NCBI RefSeq assembly: GCF_020215705.1
Contig: NZ_JAIWNB010000007.1
Span: forward strand, 248,001-312,000
Direction of reading: 5' to 3'
Source: Nonomuraea aurantiaca
GTDB taxonomy: Bacteria; Actinomycetota; Actinomycetes; Streptosporangiales; Streptosporangiaceae
Length of the DNA: 64,000 bases
A model generated the notes under the pieces. The model had not been told where the DNA came from. It saw only the letters and a program-made list of their open reading frames with translations, and did no database searches. Shown here piece after piece: positions 25,255 through 33,635 of the stretch (the first letter of the stretch is position 1; the number at the start of each line of letters is the position of its first letter). The position numbers were made by a program, and so were the translations under genes.

Positions 25255-26060
25255 CGGGTGCTCCTCTTCTGCAGCGGCAGGTAGATCGCCATGACCAGCC
25301 CGGCCACCACGATCATGTCGAGGCTGAGCGCGAGCGCGATGTTCTCGTAGCCGATCAGCACGTCACCCGTGAGCGCGCTGGCGATCTTCAGGGTCACCAG
25401 GGGCACCACGGTCCCGACCATGGCGTTGGCCGTCGCGAAGGCCGCGAACGCGCTGCCGAACAGCAGCACCACCCCGCCGAGCATGGCCGGCGTGAGCACC
25501 GGCAGCCCGACGAAGCGCCAGAACTGCCAGGCCGTCGCCCCGTTGTTGGCCGCCGCCTCCCGCCACTGCGGCCGCAGCCCGTCCAGCGCGGGCGCCATGA
25601 CCAGCACCATCAGCGGGATCGCGAAGTACAGGTAGACGATCACCAGCCCCCAGAAGGTGTACAGCGCGCCGGACGGCAGCCCGAGGAGCCCGCTGATCAC
25701 GCCGGAGTTGCCGAGCGTGGCGATCCAGAAGAAGGCCAGCGGCACGCCGCCGAAGTTGGCCAGCACGCCGGAGGCCGTCAGCACCGCCTCGCGCAGCAGG
25801 GCGAACCGTGAGGTCACCACGGCCTGGGCGAGGAACGTGCCGAGCACGGCCCCGGCCAGCGCCACCACGGCCGAGAGCTGGACGCTGCCGGCCATCGCGG
25901 TGAGGTAGCCGCCCTGGAGGCTCTGACCGACGTTCGCCAGGCTCGGCTCGCCGTTCGCGGTGAACGCCCCCGCCACCAGCGCGATGGCGGGGATGCCGAA
26001 GACCAGCGCGAAGAAGACCAGCAGGGGCAGCGCGCCGAGCCACCCCTTGGCGCGGGTCAT
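25242..26060 (-). CDS. ABC transporter permease, first subunit
   Basis: About 272-residue permease. The EAA loop reads REAAANNGATAWQFWRFVGLPVLTP, and six hydrophobic helices are apparent, starting with LGALPLLVFFALVFGIPAIA. The ATG at 26060 overlaps the stop of the binding-protein gene by four bases (ATGA), which settles the start. It pairs with the permease at 24403. Confidence 0.9.
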   Translation of the reverse strand: MTRAKGWLGALPLLVFFALVFGIPAIALVAGAFTANGEPSLANVGQSLQGGYLTAMAGSVQLSAVVALAGAVLGTFLAQAVVTSRFALLREAVLTASGVLANFGGVPLAFFWIATLGNSGVISGLLGLPSGALYTFWGLVIVYLYFAIPLMVLVMAPALDGLRPQWREAAANNGATAWQFWRFVGLPVLTPAMLGGVVLLFGSAFAAFATANAMVGTVVPLVTLKIASALTGDVLIGYENIALALSLDMIVVAGLVMAIYLPLQKRSTRWLR

Positions 26061-27208
26061 CCCGAGACAGCGGCGTCCCAGCCGCTGGCCAGTTTGGCCT
26101 TGGCCGCGTCCACCTGCTCGGGGGTGGGGAACGTGGGCGTGCCCTCGACCTTGGGCAGCGCGTCGGCGGCGGCCTTGTCGACCGAGCCGTCGGTGGTCAT
26201 GGACGGTAGGAGCACCGGCCTGGCGAAGCCCTTGAGGTAGAGGTTCTGGCCCTCGGCGCTGTAGAGGTATTCCTGCCAGAGGCGGGCCGCGGCCGGGTGG
26301 GGGGCGTCCTTGTTGACGGCCTGGGCGTACATCTGGAAGTACTTGCCGTCCGAGGGGACGTTCACCTTCCAGTCGAGGCCCTTGGCGGACATCTCGGGCG
26401 CGTAGGCGGCGTTGTTGTAGTCCCAGTCGATGCTGATCTGGGTCTCGCCCTTCTCGATCGTCGCCGGGGTGGTCTCCACCGGGTTGTAGTTGCCCGCGGC
26501 CTTCAGCTTCTTGAAGAACTCCAGGCCCGGCTGGATGTCGTCGAAGGAGCCGCCGTTGGCGATCGAGGCGGCGTAGACGCCGGCGAAGGCCGAGCCGGAC
26601 TTGGTCGGGTTGCCGTTCATCGCGACCTTGCCCTTGTACTCGGGCTTGAGCAGGTCGGCGAAGCTCGTCGGGCAGGCGCTGATCTTCTTGGCGTCGCAGC
26701 CGATCGACACGTAGCCGCCGTAGTCGTTGGTCCAGAGCCCGGTCGGCTCCTTCTGCCCCTCGGGGATCTTGTCGAACGCCTGCACCTTGTAGAGCGCGAA
26801 CAGCCCCTCCTTGGCGCCGCTGATCGCGAACGACTGGCCGAGGTCGAGCACGTCGGGCGCGCGGTCCTGGCCCTTGCGGGTCTTCACCGCGGTGATCTCG
26901 TCGGCGCTGGCCGCGTCGGGGTCCTCGCTCTCGATCTTGATCCCGTACTTGGCGGTGAACCCCTTGATGATCTCGCCGTAGTTGGCCCAGTCGGGCGGCA
27001 GCGCGATGACATGGAGGTTGCCCTCCTTCTTCGCCGCCTCGACGAGTTTGTCCAGGCCACCGAAATCTGCGGCGGAGGTGGCGGTCTTCGCGTTCACCCC
27101 GCCCTCTGACGCCTTGGTCTCCTGTGTGCCAGGGGCGGCGCCACACGCCGCCGTGGCTACGGTAAGTGCTGCGATGACGCCTGCGGCGCGGGTACGAGGT
27201 GTGAACAC
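26057..27208 (-). CDS. ABC transporter substrate-binding lipoprotein
   Basis: About 383-residue periplasmic-type binding protein of family 1. The GTG at 27208 gives a short positive start, a hydrophobic core and the lipobox TAAC (Cys near residue 22), with GGAG before it; longer starts would disrupt the signal. The mature part (KLVEAAKKEGNLHVIALPPD, then DVLDLGQSFA and ISIDWDYNNAAYAPEM) resembles Fe3+/polyamine/2-aminoethylphosphonate binders. It is first in a five-gene overlapping operon. The substrate cannot be read; the HAD enzyme at the end and the HutC-type regulator make a phosphonate or similar organophosphorus compound one candidate among several. Confidence 0.88.
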   Translation of the reverse strand: MFTPRTRAAGVIAALTVATAACGAAPGTQETKASEGGVNAKTATSAADFGGLDKLVEAAKKEGNLHVIALPPDWANYGEIIKGFTAKYGIKIESEDPDAASADEITAVKTRKGQDRAPDVLDLGQSFAISGAKEGLFALYKVQAFDKIPEGQKEPTGLWTNDYGGYVSIGCDAKKISACPTSFADLLKPEYKGKVAMNGNPTKSGSAFAGVYAASIANGGSFDDIQPGLEFFKKLKAAGNYNPVETTPATIEKGETQISIDWDYNNAAYAPEMSAKGLDWKVNVPSDGKYFQMYAQAVNKDAPHPAAARLWQEYLYSAEGQNLYLKGFARPVLLPSMTTDGSVDKAAADALPKVEGTPTFPTPEQVDAAKAKLASGWDAAVSG

Positions 27209-27251
27209 GTCGGCTCCACTCTCCGGGGGGTGTGGAAAGAAGTTAAAGGAA

Positions 27252-27265
27252 CTTGTACAAACAAG
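27252..27265. promoter_or_regulatory. Candidate operator for the GntR/UTRA regulator
   Basis: CTTGTACAAACAAG is an inverted repeat (CTTGT/ACAAG) containing the 8-bp palindrome TTGTACAA, and ACAAGT follows at 27271. It lies in the 112-bp gap between the divergent binding-protein and regulator genes, the expected place for a HutC-subfamily operator. Confidence 0.55.
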
Positions 27266-27320
27266 CCAGCACAAGTAAGTCCCATGAAGATTGCTCTTTC
27301 ATGAATGCGAAAGGTCGCGG

Positions 27321-28067
27321 ATGGTTGCGCGTTATGAACGGATCGCCGATGAGCTGCGGGACGACATACTCACCGGCGTACATCCGATCGGCTCGCAACT
27401 GCCCACGGAGGCGGAGCTGGCCGGGCGCTACCGCGCCGCCCGCGGCACCGTACGCCAGGCGGTGGCGGTGCTGGTCGCCGAGGGTCTCGTCGGCTCCCGG
27501 CAGGGGGCCAGGCGCATCGTGCTGGGCAAGGCGCGCAGCCAGAGCTTCGCCGAGCTGCACAGCTTCGCGCAGTGGGCGCGCGCCAACGGCTACCGCTACG
27601 GCGGCCAGGTGATCGCCCAGAGGCGCAGGGCGGCCGGCCCCGCCGAGGCCGCCAGGCTCGGCACCGAGGAGGTGCTCGACGTGCTCCGGCTGCGCACACT
27701 GGAGGACGAGCCCGTCCTGGTCGAGCGCACGGTGTACGCGGGCTGGGTGGCCGCCGCCGTCGAAGGGCTCGCGCCCGGCTGCGAGTCGGTCACCGAGGCG
27801 CTGTACGACTCGATCGGGCTGGTCTTCGCCTACGGCGAGCACCTCATCGACGCCGTCTCCGCGGGCGTCCGTGACGCCGATCTGCTGGGCGTACGGCGTG
27901 GCAGCCCGCTGCTGCGTCAGCGCCGCATCACCACCACGCACGAGGGCAGGCCGGTGGAGTGGTCGGACGACCGCTACCGGGCGGGCAGCGTGGTCTTCAG
28001 CATCCGCAACTCGATCGACGCCAACCCTCTGGTGCGGCAGGCAGGCGACTTGCGTTTCGGGGCGTAA
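27321..28067 (+). CDS. GntR-family (HutC/UTRA) transcriptional regulator
   Basis: About 248-residue repressor. The N-terminal winged helix has YERIADELRDDILTGVHPIG and LPTEAELAGRYRAARGTVRQ, the standard GntR head; the rest is a UTRA ligand-binding domain (SFAQWARANGYRYGGQVI, ending with EWSDDRYRAGSVVFSI). It is divergent from the ABC/HAD operon with 112 bp between starts and most likely controls it in response to the transported compound or a derivative. I prefer the ATG at 27321 (MVARYERI), which fits the family start. Confidence 0.9.
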   Translation: MVARYERIADELRDDILTGVHPIGSQLPTEAELAGRYRAARGTVRQAVAVLVAEGLVGSRQGARRIVLGKARSQSFAELHSFAQWARANGYRYGGQVIAQRRRAAGPAEAARLGTEEVLDVLRLRTLEDEPVLVERTVYAGWVAAAVEGLAPGCESVTEALYDSIGLVFAYGEHLIDAVSAGVRDADLLGVRRGSPLLRQRRITTTHEGRPVEWSDDRYRAGSVVFSIRNSIDANPLVRQAGDLRFGA

Positions 28068-28079
28068 GAACATATGTTC
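28068..28079 (+). promoter_or_regulatory. LexA SOS box
   Basis: GAACATATGTTC is a perfect 12-bp palindrome followed by GA, matching the actinobacterial SOS box core GAAC-N4-GTTC, including the R-N-R-Y centre of the mycobacterial consensus. It starts one base after the GntR stop and lies 67 bp upstream of the DUF6504-dnaE2 pair, as expected for a damage-inducible mutagenesis unit. Confidence 0.8.
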
Positions 28080-28146
28080 GAGACATAAGCGCCCGCCTTC
28101 CCCCGGGTGGCTCAGCATAGGCACCAGAGCCGCGGGGAGAAGCGTC

Positions 28147-28413
28147 TTGAGCAGACTCTATGGCGATCCGATAGAGGTGTGGACCAGGGACGGGCAGCCG
28201 ACCCAGTTCGTCTGGCGCGATCGTCTCTATCTCGTCCGCCGGGTCCTCGACCAGTGGGTGGTGGCCCGCGAGTGGTGGAAGATCGACGAGAACGATCCCG
28301 GTGAGCGGCAGTTCTGGCGGGTGGAGGCCAGCCCGGGGCGCGAGGTCGGGTCCTACGAGTTGCGGTTCGACACCGCCAGTGGCGGGTGGCTGCTCCTGCG
28401 GGCGTGGGACTGA
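28147..28413 (+). CDS. DUF6504 family protein, DnaE2 partner
   Basis: 88-residue small protein starting SRLYGDPIEVWTRDGQPTQ, then FVWRDRLYLVRRVLDQW and REWWKID, ending in GSYELRFDTASGGWLLLRAWD. This is the DUF6504 pattern that in many actinobacteria sits beside the ImuB/DnaE2 translesion genes. The TTG start is supported by GGGGAG seven bases before it. Its stop overlaps the dnaE2 ATG by one base (TGATG), so the two are co-translated. The biochemical role is unknown. An SOS box lies upstream. Confidence 0.8.
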   Translation: MSRLYGDPIEVWTRDGQPTQFVWRDRLYLVRRVLDQWVVAREWWKIDENDPGERQFWRVEASPGREVGSYELRFDTASGGWLLLRAWD

Positions 28414-31400
28414 TGGCGCCGCCGTTCCCTCACCTGAACGTGAGCTCCGCCTACTCGATGCGCTACGGCACCGCCTTTCCGCAGGCGCTGGTGCGGCGGG
28501 CGGCCGAGGACGGGATGGACATCCTCGCGCTGACCGACCGCGACGGTCTCTACGGCGCGATCAAGCACGCCCAGGCGTGCGCGGAGGCCCGGATCGCCTC
28601 GGTGTTCGGGGTCAACTTCGCACTGGCGGGTTCCGCGGCCCGCCCAGGTGTGCGCGGAGGCGCCGGACCGGGAAGCTGGGAGCGGGCCGGCGCCGGACCG
28701 GGCGGCCGGGGGCGGCCCAGGACCGGGCCGGGGGCCCAGGACCGGGTCACGGTGCTGGCCAGGGCGGGCGGCTGGTCCTCGTTGGTGCGCCTGGTCACGG
28801 CCGCCCACTACGCGGGCGAGCGCGGCGCGCCCGAGGTGACGCGCGACCTGATCGCCTCCATGGCCGGGGGCGGGCTGACGGTGCTGCTCGGACCGCGTTC
28901 CGATGTGGGCCGCGCCGTGGCCGAGCGGCGTGACGAGCACGCCAGGGCGCTGCTCAACCTGTGGCTGGCCACCGTGCCGGGCGTGGTGATCGAGCTGGTC
29001 GACCAGTACGGCTTCCGCGACGCCACCACCGCCGTCCGGATGCTCGCCCTGGCCGAGTCCCGGGGCGTGCCGGCCGTGCTCACCAATGCCGTCAGATACC
29101 TGGACCCCGCCGACCACCAGGTGGGCGACGTGCTCGACGCGGCGCGGCAGCTCGTACCGCTGCACCCGCGCCATCTGGAGCGCACCACCTCGCACGCCTA
29201 CCTCAAGGGCACCAAGGAGATGCGGCAGGTGGCGGCCAAGATCTGCGGGGCCGACCCCGACCGGGTCGGCCGCCTCCTGCACACCACCCGCGCGCTGGCC
29301 GAGGCGTGCGCGATCGACCCGGTCGACCTGCTCGCGCTGAAGCACGACCCACCGAACCTGCACCTGCCCGAGGTCGGCCGCGACCCGGTGCCGCTGCTGC
29401 GCCACCGCGTCGAGGACGGGCTGAACTCGCGCGGGCTGGACCGCTCCGACGACGCCAGGGACCGCCTGCGAGCCGAGATGGACGTCATCGAGCGGAAACG
29501 TCTGTCCGGATATTTCATAGCCGTGGCTGGCATCACCGACATGATCCGCGGCATGGGCATCCGCTGCGCGATCCGCGGCTCGGGAGCGGGCAGCCTGGTC
29601 AACTACCTCATCGGCATCGGCGAGGTGAACCCGCTCGAACACGGCCTGCTCATGGAGCGCTTCCTGTCCGACGGCCGCATCGGGCTGCCCGACATCGACG
29701 TGGACGTGGAGTCCGCGCGCCGGCTCGACTGCTACAAGGCCATCTTCGACAGGTACGGCGAGTCGCGGGTGGCCTGCGTCTCGATGATGGAGACCTACCG
29801 GGCGCGCAGCGCGATCCGGGACGTGGCGGGGGCCATGGGGCTGCCGCCGCACGAGATCGACGCGATCGCCAAGGCGTTCCCGCACATCAGGGCCAAGCAG
29901 ATCACCGCCTCGCTGAACGACCTGCCCGAGCTGCGCGACAGCCGGCTCGGCGAGGCCGGGCTGGAGCGGGTGTTCCGGCTGGCGGAGCGGCTCGACGGGC
30001 TGCCCAGGCACATCGCGCTGCACCCGTGCGGGGTGCTCATCGGCAATGCGGAGCTGCGTGACAGGACGCCGGTGGAGCGGAGCCTGCTGGAGTTCCCGAT
30101 GTCGCAGTTCGACAAGGACGACGTGGAGGAGGCCGGGCTGCTCAAGCTCGACGTGCTGGGCGTACGGATGCAGTCGGCGATGGCCTACACACTGAGCGAG
30201 ATCCAGCGGGTGGACGACGTCGTGGTCGACCTCGACACGCAGCACGGATCGGAGCCCGGCGTCGAGTACGTGCCCCACGACGACCAGGCCACCTACGACA
30301 TGATCTGCGCCAGCCGTACGCTCGGCTGCTTCCAGATCGAGTCGCCCGGCCAGCGCGAGCTGGTCGCCAAGCTGGAGCCGCGCAAGATGCACGACCTGAT
30401 CGTGGACATCTCGCTGTTCAGGCCGGGGCCGGTGAACTCCGACATGGTCACGCCCTACCTGGAGGCCAGACACGGGTGGCGCAAGCCGCACTATCCGCAC
30501 GAGCGGCTGCGCGGCGCGCTGAAGGAGACGCACGGCGTCGTGGTCTTCCACGAGCAGGTACTCAAGATCATCGAGGTGATGACGGGCCGCGACCTGTCGT
30601 TCGCCGAGACGCTGCGGCGCACGCTGGCCTCGCCGGAGGGGCGCGAGCGGGTGCGCAAGCACTTCGTGCCGCTGGCCAGGTCCAACGGGTTCGGCGACGC
30701 GGCCGTGGACAAGGCGTGGAAGGTGCTCGACGCGTTCGGCGCGTTCGGGTTCTGCAAGGCGCACGCGGCGGCGTTCGCGCTGCCCACCTACCAGTCGGCC
30801 TGGCTCAAGCGGCACCACGCGGCCGCGTTCTTCGCCGGGGTGCTCACGCATGAGCCCGGCATGTACCCGCAACGCGTGATCATCGACGAGGCGCGGCAGT
30901 GCGGGGTCGAGATCCTGCCGCTCGACGTGAACAGGTCCGGCAAGGACTGGCGGGTGGAACGGCTCGGCCCGCGGGTGCGGCTCAGGATCGAGCCGGGCGA
31001 CTTCCGGATCGGGGAGATCGGGAAGGGCTACGCGCTGCGTGTGCCGTTCTCCGCGATCAAGGGAGTGAGCGAGGCGGAGGTGGGGCGCATGGTGGCCGGC
31101 CAGCCGTACACGTCGCTCGCCGACTTCTGGGACCGCGCCCGCCCGTCGCGGCCGGTCATCGAGCGGATCGTCCAGGTGGGCGGCCTCGACGACCTGCACG
31201 ACCTGCATCCGGGCGGGGCGCGCTGGCGGCCGGGGCGGCTGACCCGCCGCGACCTGATCGCCCAGGTCGGCGTCCTCGAACGGGCCTCCACGTCGGGCGT
31301 CAAGCCGTCCGCCGCGAAGTCCAAGCGCTACACCCCGCCCGCCGCTCGTCTTGCCGCCCAGCCCGAGGAGGCGGCGGTGCAGCTTCCGCTGGGCTTCGCC

Positions 31401-32033
31401 GAGCACATCGCGCCCGGCGAACTGCCCGAGATGACCGAGACCGAGATGGTGGAGGCCGAGTTGGAGATCCTGGGCATCGACATCAGCCGCCACGTCATCA
31501 GCTTCCACGACGAACTGCTCGACGCGATCGGGGTGGTGCGCTCCAAGGACCTGCTGAACCAGCGCAACGGGGCCGAGGTGCTGGTCGCCGGGGTCAAGGT
31601 GGCCACCCAGACGCCCGCCGTACGCTCGGGGCAGCGCGTCATCTTCACCACGCTGGACGACTCGACGGGGCCGATCGACCTGACGTTCTTCGAGTCGGTG
31701 CAGGGGCGGTGCGCGGCGACGGTGTTCGGGTCGTGGCTCATGGTGGCGCGAGGCGTGGTCCGGCGCACGGGGACCCGGGCGATCTCGATGCGCGCGGTGG
31801 ACTGCTGGAACCTGGTCGACCTCGACGCCTTGTGGCGATCGAGCGGGATCGAGGCGGTCAGAGCGCTGCTCGACCAGGCTCCCGAGGATGCGGCCGGGGT
31901 CGGCGGGCGCCGCATCGAGTACGCCAACGGCTTCCGGCTGTCCCCGTACGCGGACCTGGGGCCGGTGGTCGCGCCGCCCACCCGCCGCCTCTGGCACGCC
32001 AGCCAGGGGAGTTCGGGTCCTAGCGCGGCATGA
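28413..32033 (+). CDS. dnaE2: Error-prone DNA polymerase III alpha subunit
   Basis: About 1206-residue C-family polymerase. The N-terminal PHP domain opens with FPHLNVSSAYSMRYG and LALTDRDGLYG; the palm contains CAIRGSGAGSLVNYLIGI and the metal motif PDIDVDVES (about residues 426-434), then FQIESPGQRELVAKL and the FCKAHAAAFA helix-hairpin-helix region, closing with an OB-fold near VLVAGVKVATQT. Size and order match ImuC/DnaE2, which performs damage-induced translesion synthesis with ImuB. Asn replaces the second His of the usual PHP HLH start. A Gly/Arg/Pro-rich insert (about residues 75-108) is unusual. No imuA/imuB is adjacent. An SOS box upstream of DUF6504 should control it. Confidence 0.92.
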   Translation: MAPPFPHLNVSSAYSMRYGTAFPQALVRRAAEDGMDILALTDRDGLYGAIKHAQACAEARIASVFGVNFALAGSAARPGVRGGAGPGSWERAGAGPGGRGRPRTGPGAQDRVTVLARAGGWSSLVRLVTAAHYAGERGAPEVTRDLIASMAGGGLTVLLGPRSDVGRAVAERRDEHARALLNLWLATVPGVVIELVDQYGFRDATTAVRMLALAESRGVPAVLTNAVRYLDPADHQVGDVLDAARQLVPLHPRHLERTTSHAYLKGTKEMRQVAAKICGADPDRVGRLLHTTRALAEACAIDPVDLLALKHDPPNLHLPEVGRDPVPLLRHRVEDGLNSRGLDRSDDARDRLRAEMDVIERKRLSGYFIAVAGITDMIRGMGIRCAIRGSGAGSLVNYLIGIGEVNPLEHGLLMERFLSDGRIGLPDIDVDVESARRLDCYKAIFDRYGESRVACVSMMETYRARSAIRDVAGAMGLPPHEIDAIAKAFPHIRAKQITASLNDLPELRDSRLGEAGLERVFRLAERLDGLPRHIALHPCGVLIGNAELRDRTPVERSLLEFPMSQFDKDDVEEAGLLKLDVLGVRMQSAMAYTLSEIQRVDDVVVDLDTQHGSEPGVEYVPHDDQATYDMICASRTLGCFQIESPGQRELVAKLEPRKMHDLIVDISLFRPGPVNSDMVTPYLEARHGWRKPHYPHERLRGALKETHGVVVFHEQVLKIIEVMTGRDLSFAETLRRTLASPEGRERVRKHFVPLARSNGFGDAAVDKAWKVLDAFGAFGFCKAHAAAFALPTYQSAWLKRHHAAAFFAGVLTHEPGMYPQRVIIDEARQCGVEILPLDVNRSGKDWRVERLGPRVRLRIEPGDFRIGEIGKGYALRVPFSAIKGVSEAEVGRMVAGQPYTSLADFWDRARPSRPVIERIVQVGGLDDLHDLHPGGARWRPGRLTRRDLIAQVGVLERASTSGVKPSAAKSKRYTPPAARLAAQPEEAAVQLPLGFAEHIAPGELPEMTETEMVEAELEILGIDISRHVISFHDELLDAIGVVRSKDLLNQRNGAEVLVAGVKVATQTPAVRSGQRVIFTTLDDSTGPIDLTFFESVQGRCAATVFGSWLMVARGVVRRTGTRAISMRAVDCWNLVDLDALWRSSGIEAVRALLDQAPEDAAGVGGRRIEYANGFRLSPYADLGPVVAPPTRRLWHASQGSSGPSAA

Positions 32034-32073
32034 CCCCGGCCATGGCGACCAGGGGAGCTCGGGTCTTCTGGCG
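32003..32073 (+). repeat. Imperfect duplication across dnaE2 stop
   Basis: CCAGGGGAGTTCGGGTCCT at 32003 recurs as CCAGGGGAGCTCGGGTCTT at 32049, 46 bp on, so the last codons of dnaE2 are echoed in the short gap before the convergent DUF4328 gene. Confidence 0.7.
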
Positions 32074-32077
32074 ACCG

Positions 32078-32806
32078 TCAACCCGTCTGTTCGAGCGGGG
32101 TGGTGGATTCGGGGGGCGGCTGGGGGAGCCGGGTGACCGTGCCCGCGTTGCGGAGGCGGCCCCGGCCCCTGGCGCTGGACGTGGAGCACTGGATGCGGGT
32201 GATGTCGCGGACTGTGGCCGCGCACAGCAGGGCCGACACCGTCGCGCAGGCGAGCTCCGGAAGGCCGATGCCCGTCAGGTCGCCCGACGAGGAGTCGAGC
32301 GGGAGGCGAATGGTCACCAGAGCGAGCGTGGCGAGCCAGGTCAGCCACCAGGTGGCCAGCAGGGCAAGCCAACGAGGCCGCCGGTCGTAGGGCGGGCCGG
32401 CGCCCCGCCACACCTGGTCCAGCAGGAGCGGCGGCGCGATCAGGTTGACGCCGGGGATCAACCAGGCGGCGGCCACCGGGCCCGTGGGGGCCGAGCGGTC
32501 GTTGACCTGCCGGGCCCGGACGAGCCAGGTGACGTAGGCCGCCGCGGCGGCGATCGCCGTGCCCGCGACCAGCATCATCAGCACGGCGAACACCGTCACG
32601 GCCCCGACCAGCGCCTGGGCGTCGGCGCCGTGCGGACGGCCGCCGAACGCCGCGAGCTGAGTGGCGAGGCGGCGACCGCGAGCCTGTTCGAAGATCACGA
32701 GAGCGCCCAGGGAGAGGACCTGTGCGGCAAGAGTCACGTAGACGACAGAAGCGGCCCTAGTGGGCGATGCCTGGGCGTAGCGCACGTTGTTCTCCCCCCG
32801 GGCCAT
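32078..32806 (-). CDS. DUF4328 membrane protein
   Basis: 242-residue protein with four hydrophobic helices (about residues 18-36, 68-92, 108-122 and 145-165) and a Ser/Pro/Thr-rich cytosolic or exposed tail. The stretch YVTWLVRARQVND followed by AAWLIPGVNLIAPPLLLDQVWRG is the DUF4328 signature seen in many actinobacterial membrane proteins. No function is known. It converges on dnaE2 and is unlikely to be related to it. Confidence 0.75.
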   Translation of the reverse strand: MARGENNVRYAQASPTRAASVVYVTLAAQVLSLGALVIFEQARGRRLATQLAAFGGRPHGADAQALVGAVTVFAVLMMLVAGTAIAAAAAYVTWLVRARQVNDRSAPTGPVAAAWLIPGVNLIAPPLLLDQVWRGAGPPYDRRPRWLALLATWWLTWLATLALVTIRLPLDSSSGDLTGIGLPELACATVSALLCAATVRDITRIQCSTSSARGRGRLRNAGTVTRLPQPPPESTTPLEQTG

Positions 32807-32868
32807 GCGCTGAGGTTCTGCTTCACTTCTATCCCGCCAGGCTCCTTGTTAATCAGCCGGGTCATTAA

Positions 32869-33519
32869 TCAGCTGACGACACCGGATTCCCACGCCCAAG
32901 CTGCGATTCCCACCCGATTGCGGACACGGAGCTTCCGTTGGATGCTCCCGAGATGGGTCTTCACCGTCGAAAGTGAGACGAACAGCTCGCCGGCCACTTC
33001 CTGGTTCGTCCGGCCCCGCGCCACCAGGCGTACGACGTCCAGCTCGCGGTCGGTCAGCGGGTCGTTCAGCGGGGCGGGGACGCGGATCTTGGGCTGGGCC
33101 AGGTGCTGCAGCAGGCGTACCGTCACCGAAGGCGACACCAGCGAGTCACCGCTCGCCGCCGCCTTGACCGCCTCGATCAGCAGAGTGGGCCCGCTGTCCT
33201 TGAGCAGGAAGCCGAGGGCGCCCGCCCGCAGCGCGCCGTAGACGTACTCGTCCAGGTCGAAGGTGGTGACGATGACGACCCGCATGGGGTTCTCGACGCC
33301 GGGGCCGGCCAGGGCGCGGGTCACCTCGATGCCGTCCAGCTTGGGCATCCGGATGTCGAGCAGGCAGACGTCCGGCCTGAGCCGCCGTGCCTCGGACACC
33401 GCCTCCGCGCCGTCGGCGACCGCCGCCACGACCTCCATGTCCGGCTGCGCATCCAGAATCATCTGGAATCCGGTACGTACAAGCTGTTGATCGTCGGCGA
33501 TGAGCACGCGAATAGTCAC
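32869..33519 (-). CDS. NarL/LuxR-type response regulator (orphan)
   Basis: About 216-residue response regulator. The receiver has IADDQQLVRTGF, the phosphoacceptor Asp in DVCLLDIRMPKLDG, and the later KDSG lysine. The C-terminal LuxR helix-turn-helix reads LTDRELDVVRLVARGRTNQEVAGELF. A GTG at 33519 gives the usual V-T-I-R-V-L start. No histidine kinase is adjacent, so the partner is elsewhere or missing. The divergent ABC exporter genes at 33636 are its likely target; three copies of a GGATCAGCC element lie between them. Confidence 0.9.
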   Translation of the reverse strand: MTIRVLIADDQQLVRTGFQMILDAQPDMEVVAAVADGAEAVSEARRLRPDVCLLDIRMPKLDGIEVTRALAGPGVENPMRVVIVTTFDLDEYVYGALRAGALGFLLKDSGPTLLIEAVKAAASGDSLVSPSVTVRLLQHLAQPKIRVPAPLNDPLTDRELDVVRLVARGRTNQEVAGELFVSLSTVKTHLGSIQRKLRVRNRVGIAAWAWESGVVS

Positions 33520-33531
33520 GCCCACAACTCT

Positions 33532-33602
33532 AGGATCAGCCCGCATCGGCAATTCCAGGATCAGCCGTTCGGCCGATGGGGAACCGGACGTCCGGCTGAT
33601 CC
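33532..33602. promoter_or_regulatory. Three GGATCAGCC elements between regulator and exporter
   Basis: AGGATCAGCC occurs at 33532-33541 and 33557-33566 (25 bp apart) and its inverse GGCTGATCC at 33594-33602. They fill the 116-bp divergent region between the response-regulator start and the ABC ATPase start, so they are candidate binding sites for that regulator. Confidence 0.55.
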
Positions 33603-33635
33603 GCCGGACCCCTCCCCGGCGAGAGGCTCGGCACC

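Noticed and set aside
28353..32411. 1352-codon open frame on the minus strand opposite dnaE2
   Set aside because: It is the anti-parallel shadow of dnaE2 in a GC-rich genome: Arg/Pro/His/Gly-rich, no family motifs, and it covers the convincing polymerase motifs on the other strand.
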